Source: Acidaminobacter sp. (GTDB lineage: Bacteria > Bacillota_A > Clostridia > Peptostreptococcales > Acidaminobacteraceae). Taken from it: 64,000 nucleotides of DNA. The notes beneath the pieces are model-generated. The model saw only the letters and a list, made by a program, of their open reading frames with translations. It was not told where the DNA came from and searched no databases. Positions within the stretch are counted from its first letter, which is position 1. Each line of letters begins with the position of its first letter. Below, piece after piece: positions 61,715-64,000 of the stretch. The position numbers and the translations under genes were made by a program. Location: the NCBI GenBank assembly GCA_009881125.1, contig WXFH01000001.1:62001-126000 (forward strand), in the 5' to 3' direction.

Positions 61715-61730
61715 TGGCATGATAATTGCT
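61715..61730 (+). promoter_or_regulatory. Sigma-54 (-24/-12) promoter
   Basis: TGGCATGATAATTGCT: GG at 61716-61717 and GC at 61728-61729 are exactly 10 bases apart, fitting TGGCAC-N5-TTGCW with one change (C to T). Transcription would start near 61741 and read into the dehydrogenase gene. Confidence 0.75.
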
Positions 61731-61816
61731 CTATCTATAAACGTCGTTAAAATATCTGAAAATACAAAACCGTCAGTTTATTATTGATTCATAACTTAAA
61801 ACGCAGGAGGGTTATT

Positions 61817-62983
61817 ATGATATTCGGCATTCTTAAGGACATAAAGGAAGGTGAAAACAGAGTCATCTGCACCCCAATGGAAGTTCGCAGCATTGTTGCA
61901 TCCGGACATCAGGTTCTGGCTCAAAAAAACTGCGGATTAGGGTCGAATTTTACAGATGATCAATATCGCGACGCAGGTGCTGAGATTGTCGATACCATGG
62001 AAGAAATGTATCGGCGCTGTGATATGGTAGCAAAAGTCAAAGAATTTGAACCGGTTGAATTTGATTTAATCAGAAAAGATCAAATCCTTCTGGGCTGCAT
62101 CCATCCAGCGGGACACCCTGAAGAGGTAGACGCAATCCTGAAAAGCGGATGTATCGCTTTTACGGCTGAAGATTCCCACCGCTATGGCTCGCCGAATTGT
62201 GAGGCTGCGGGAAAACAAGGCGCCTTGTTCGGCTTGGAATCCATGCTGACCATCAACGGCGGAAAAGGAAAGTATGTTGGGGGCTTCGTTGGTGCGCCTG
62301 GCATGAACGTCCTCATTATGGGCGCCGGAATCGTCGGACAGGGCGCTCTGGAAGTTTTATACGCACTGGGTGCAAACTGTACGGTTATGGATATAAATGT
62401 GGGCGTGCTGCGCTCCACCTCTGCGAAATACAACGGAAAAATCAATACCATGTTTTGTAATCAGGAAACGATTGCATCTGTTTTGCCTCAGACGGATATG
62501 GTGCTCAATTGTGTCAAATGGCCAAAGCAGCGAAAAGATTTCCTCATTACCAGAGAGATGCTGAAGCTCATGGAGCCGGGTTCTGTATTGGTTGACATCA
62601 GCAATGATGATCCGGGTGCTATTGAGAGCAGCCATGAGACCCATCATGACAATCCTCGCTATGTTGAGAATGGTATAGTTCATTATTGTGTGTCTAATAT
62701 CCCTGGTGCTGTTGCCTACAGTACCTCTGTCTCTTATGCTGCCATCATGCTGCCTTTAATTCTGAGCATATTGAACAATGGTGTCGAAGAAACGTGTGTG
62801 GCGGATGGCTACTATCGGAGGAGCCTCACTGCCTATAAAGGCTACCTGACCCACGAAGAAACTTCTGCAATTCAAGGAAAGCCGTGGATCCAGCCTGAGA
62901 TAATTCTCGGCATTCAGGACAGGAAGCTGGATTTGGCACCAAATGCAACCAGTTCACGTTCAAAAAATTACATAGAGCTCTAA
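61817..62983 (+). CDS. Alanine dehydrogenase / transhydrogenase-family dehydrogenase
   Basis: A 388-residue NAD-dependent enzyme of the AlaDH/PNT family. IFGILKDIKEGENRVICTP is the N-terminal signature, MVAKVKEFEP contains the substrate Lys, CIHPAGH the catalytic His region, VLIMGAGIVGQGALEVLYALG the Rossmann motif and HYCVSNIPGAVAYSTS the C-terminal signature. The DQGG loop of true alanine dehydrogenases is replaced (SNDDPGAIESS), so another amino or imino acid is possible. ATG 61817 follows CAGGAGGG. It is first in the plus-strand half of the sigma-54 locus. Confidence 0.85.
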   Translation: MIFGILKDIKEGENRVICTPMEVRSIVASGHQVLAQKNCGLGSNFTDDQYRDAGAEIVDTMEEMYRRCDMVAKVKEFEPVEFDLIRKDQILLGCIHPAGHPEEVDAILKSGCIAFTAEDSHRYGSPNCEAAGKQGALFGLESMLTINGGKGKYVGGFVGAPGMNVLIMGAGIVGQGALEVLYALGANCTVMDINVGVLRSTSAKYNGKINTMFCNQETIASVLPQTDMVLNCVKWPKQRKDFLITREMLKLMEPGSVLVDISNDDPGAIESSHETHHDNPRYVENGIVHYCVSNIPGAVAYSTSVSYAAIMLPLILSILNNGVEETCVADGYYRRSLTAYKGYLTHEETSAIQGKPWIQPEIILGIQDRKLDLAPNATSSRSKNYIEL

Positions 62984-63010
62984 TCCGTTATTAAAAATGA
63001 GGAGGCTGTC

Positions 63011-64000
63011 ATGAGCGACATGGTTCTGGATTTCGATCAACTTGTCAAAGAAGGAAAGCCGCTGCCGGATCTTCAGGCCATCAGGGGTGAACGCTGGTTC
63101 GCTCTGGAAACCAGTTCTGAAGAAGACATGGTGCCTTACTGGGGTGGAGACTGGGGCTGCGCATCAGAGTACAACCGACTTCGGGCAGTACTGCTGCACA
63201 GGCCTGGAAATGAGCTCAGCAGCTTTGACTTTGACAAGGTCCGCTTCAGGGAGCCCGTGGATCCTGTCAAATTTCAGGCACAGCATGATCTGCTGGCGGA
63301 ATATTACAGAGCTCAAGGCGTGACGGTTTATTACACGGAAAAGGTTCGAGAAGACAGACCTAACGCGGTATTCTGCCGCGATAAGTTGTTTATGACACCT
63401 GAGGGCGCTATTGTCTGCAGACTGGCCATGGCAGAACGACGGGGCGAAGAGCGCTACGTTTCTGAGGCACTTGGAAGAATTGGCGTTCCTATCGTCAGAA
63501 CAATTTCTGGCCGAGGGATCTTTGAGGGCGCCAATGCCATGTGGGTCGACCGTCATACCTGCATCCTGTCACTCAGTGTTCGTGCCAACCGTGAAGGCTA
63601 TGATCAAATGGAATATGAGCTCAGGCGCCAGGGTGTCACAGAGATTATCCCAATGCAGATTCCCTATGGGCATGCGCATATTGATGGACTGCTCAATCTG
63701 GCTTCACCTGAGGTAGCAGTGATCCATTCCAGCCAGGTTCCTTACATTGTGGTGGATACTCTCAAAAAGAAAGGGTATAAAATCATCGAGACACCTTCCC
63801 AAACGGAGGCAAAATATGGTTACTCCGTGAACTTTGTCGCCATTGAGCCCGGCCATGTCGTGACGACTGTGGGCTCGCCGAGAACGGTTGAACTGCTGGA
63901 AAAGGCCGGAGTTAGAGTTGATGTTTTGGATTTGTCGGAGTTGAACAAGGGCAAAGGCTCTGTGCACTGCATGACTGCATTTCTGAAAAGAGATTCTCAA
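63011..64000 (+). CDS. Amidinotransferase / arginine-deiminase-like enzyme (3' end outside window)
   Basis: The frame is open from ATG 63011 (after GAGGAGG) to the right edge: 330 residues without a stop. It is a GME-superfamily protein (arginine deiminase, dimethylarginine dimethylaminohydrolase, amidinotransferases). EYNRLRAVLLHRPGNEL is the N-terminal signature; RPNAVFCRDKLFMTPEG holds the conserved FxRD; GIFEGANAMWVDRHT corresponds to the E-G-x-D region (Asn-Ala here); HIDGLLNLASPEVAVIH holds the catalytic His and Asp; SVHCMTAFLKRD near the edge contains the nucleophilic Cys. It should hydrolyse or transfer a guanidine group of an arginine-like compound. It follows the dehydrogenase by 27 bases, so it shares its promoter. 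Confidence 0.85.
   Translation, partial: MSDMVLDFDQLVKEGKPLPDLQAIRGERWFALETSSEEDMVPYWGGDWGCASEYNRLRAVLLHRPGNELSSFDFDKVRFREPVDPVKFQAQHDLLAEYYRAQGVTVYYTEKVREDRPNAVFCRDKLFMTPEGAIVCRLAMAERRGEERYVSEALGRIGVPIVRTISGRGIFEGANAMWVDRHTCILSLSVRANREGYDQMEYELRRQGVTEIIPMQIPYGHAHIDGLLNLASPEVAVIHSSQVPYIVVDTLKKKGYKIIETPSQTEAKYGYSVNFVAIEPGHVVTTVGSPRTVELLEKAGVRVDVLDLSELNKGKGSVHCMTAFLKRDSQ

Larger units (their letters stand above)
61472..61816. other. Divergent control region of the sigma-54 locus
   Basis: A 345-base AT-rich gap with no gene. It holds the -24/-12 promoter at 61715-61730 (+), alternating AAGC/GCTT half-sites at 61628-61664 that may be the activator sites, and, on the minus strand, a perfect -24 element TGGCAC (61563-61568) without a good -12 element. 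Confidence 0.55.

Overview
The window looks like chromosome from a low-to-mid GC, strictly anaerobic Firmicute of the class Clostridia, perhaps near Acidaminobacter or Fusibacter. That placement is inferred from gene content: pyruvate:ferredoxin oxidoreductase, an Nqr-type Na+ pump, crotonase plus 3-hydroxyacyl-CoA dehydrogenase, a sigma-54 amino-acid locus, PurR/SpoVG/YabR-type Firmicute genes and strong AGGAGG ribosome binding sites with frequent TTG/GTG starts. There is no rRNA, CRISPR array, prophage or complete insertion sequence. Two tRNA genes are present.

Layout. 1-7.1 kb: 3' part of a lytic transglycosylase gene, a Rad3/XPD-type helicase fused to a PD-(D/E)XK nuclease domain (minus), then two overlapping glycosyltransferase genes and galU. 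7.2-14 kb: dipeptidase pepV and a minus-strand nqrBCDEF operon that has no nqrA, divergent from a methyltransferase. 14-18 kb: pyruvate:ferredoxin oxidoreductase behind a near-consensus promoter studded with GTATAC palindromes. 18-27.5 kb: HAD phosphatases, a DJ-1-like protein lacking its cysteine, an NhaC-type antiporter, truA, a MATE exporter, a beta-CASP nuclease and a nitroreductase. 27.5-34.4 kb: L,D-transpeptidase, a lipoprotein glycosidase-like protein, pyrE, trmB, cls and lspA. 34.5-41 kb: aminotransferase, crt-hbd, an LCP-family wall ligase and murC. 41-56.5 kb: the conserved Firmicute block purR-spoVG-glmU-prs-pth-mfd-prsA-yabM-mazG-hup-rqcP-divIC-yabR-ppx. 56.6-64 kb: tRNA-Met, tRNA-Thr and a sigma-54-regulated amino-acid locus that runs off the right edge.

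How the parts work together. PFOR would make reduced ferredoxin and acetyl-CoA, the Nqr-like complex would couple NADH oxidation to a Na+ gradient, and NhaC would exchange Na+ for H+. GalU, GlmU, MurC, LCP, YabM, L,D-transpeptidase and LspA serve the envelope. Prs, PyrE and PurR serve nucleotides. The right-hand locus (activator, aminotransferase, ornithine-cyclodeaminase-like, alanine-dehydrogenase-like and amidinotransferase-family enzymes) looks like a catabolic route for an amino acid, possibly a guanidino compound.

Most notable: three copies of a palindromic element, each exactly 159 bp, between genes (a probable MITE family); an NqrA-less Nqr operon; a -24/-12 promoter with upstream inverted repeats in the right-hand locus; loss of all the sporulation genes usually embedded in the purR-yabR block; and two very long perfect palindromes.
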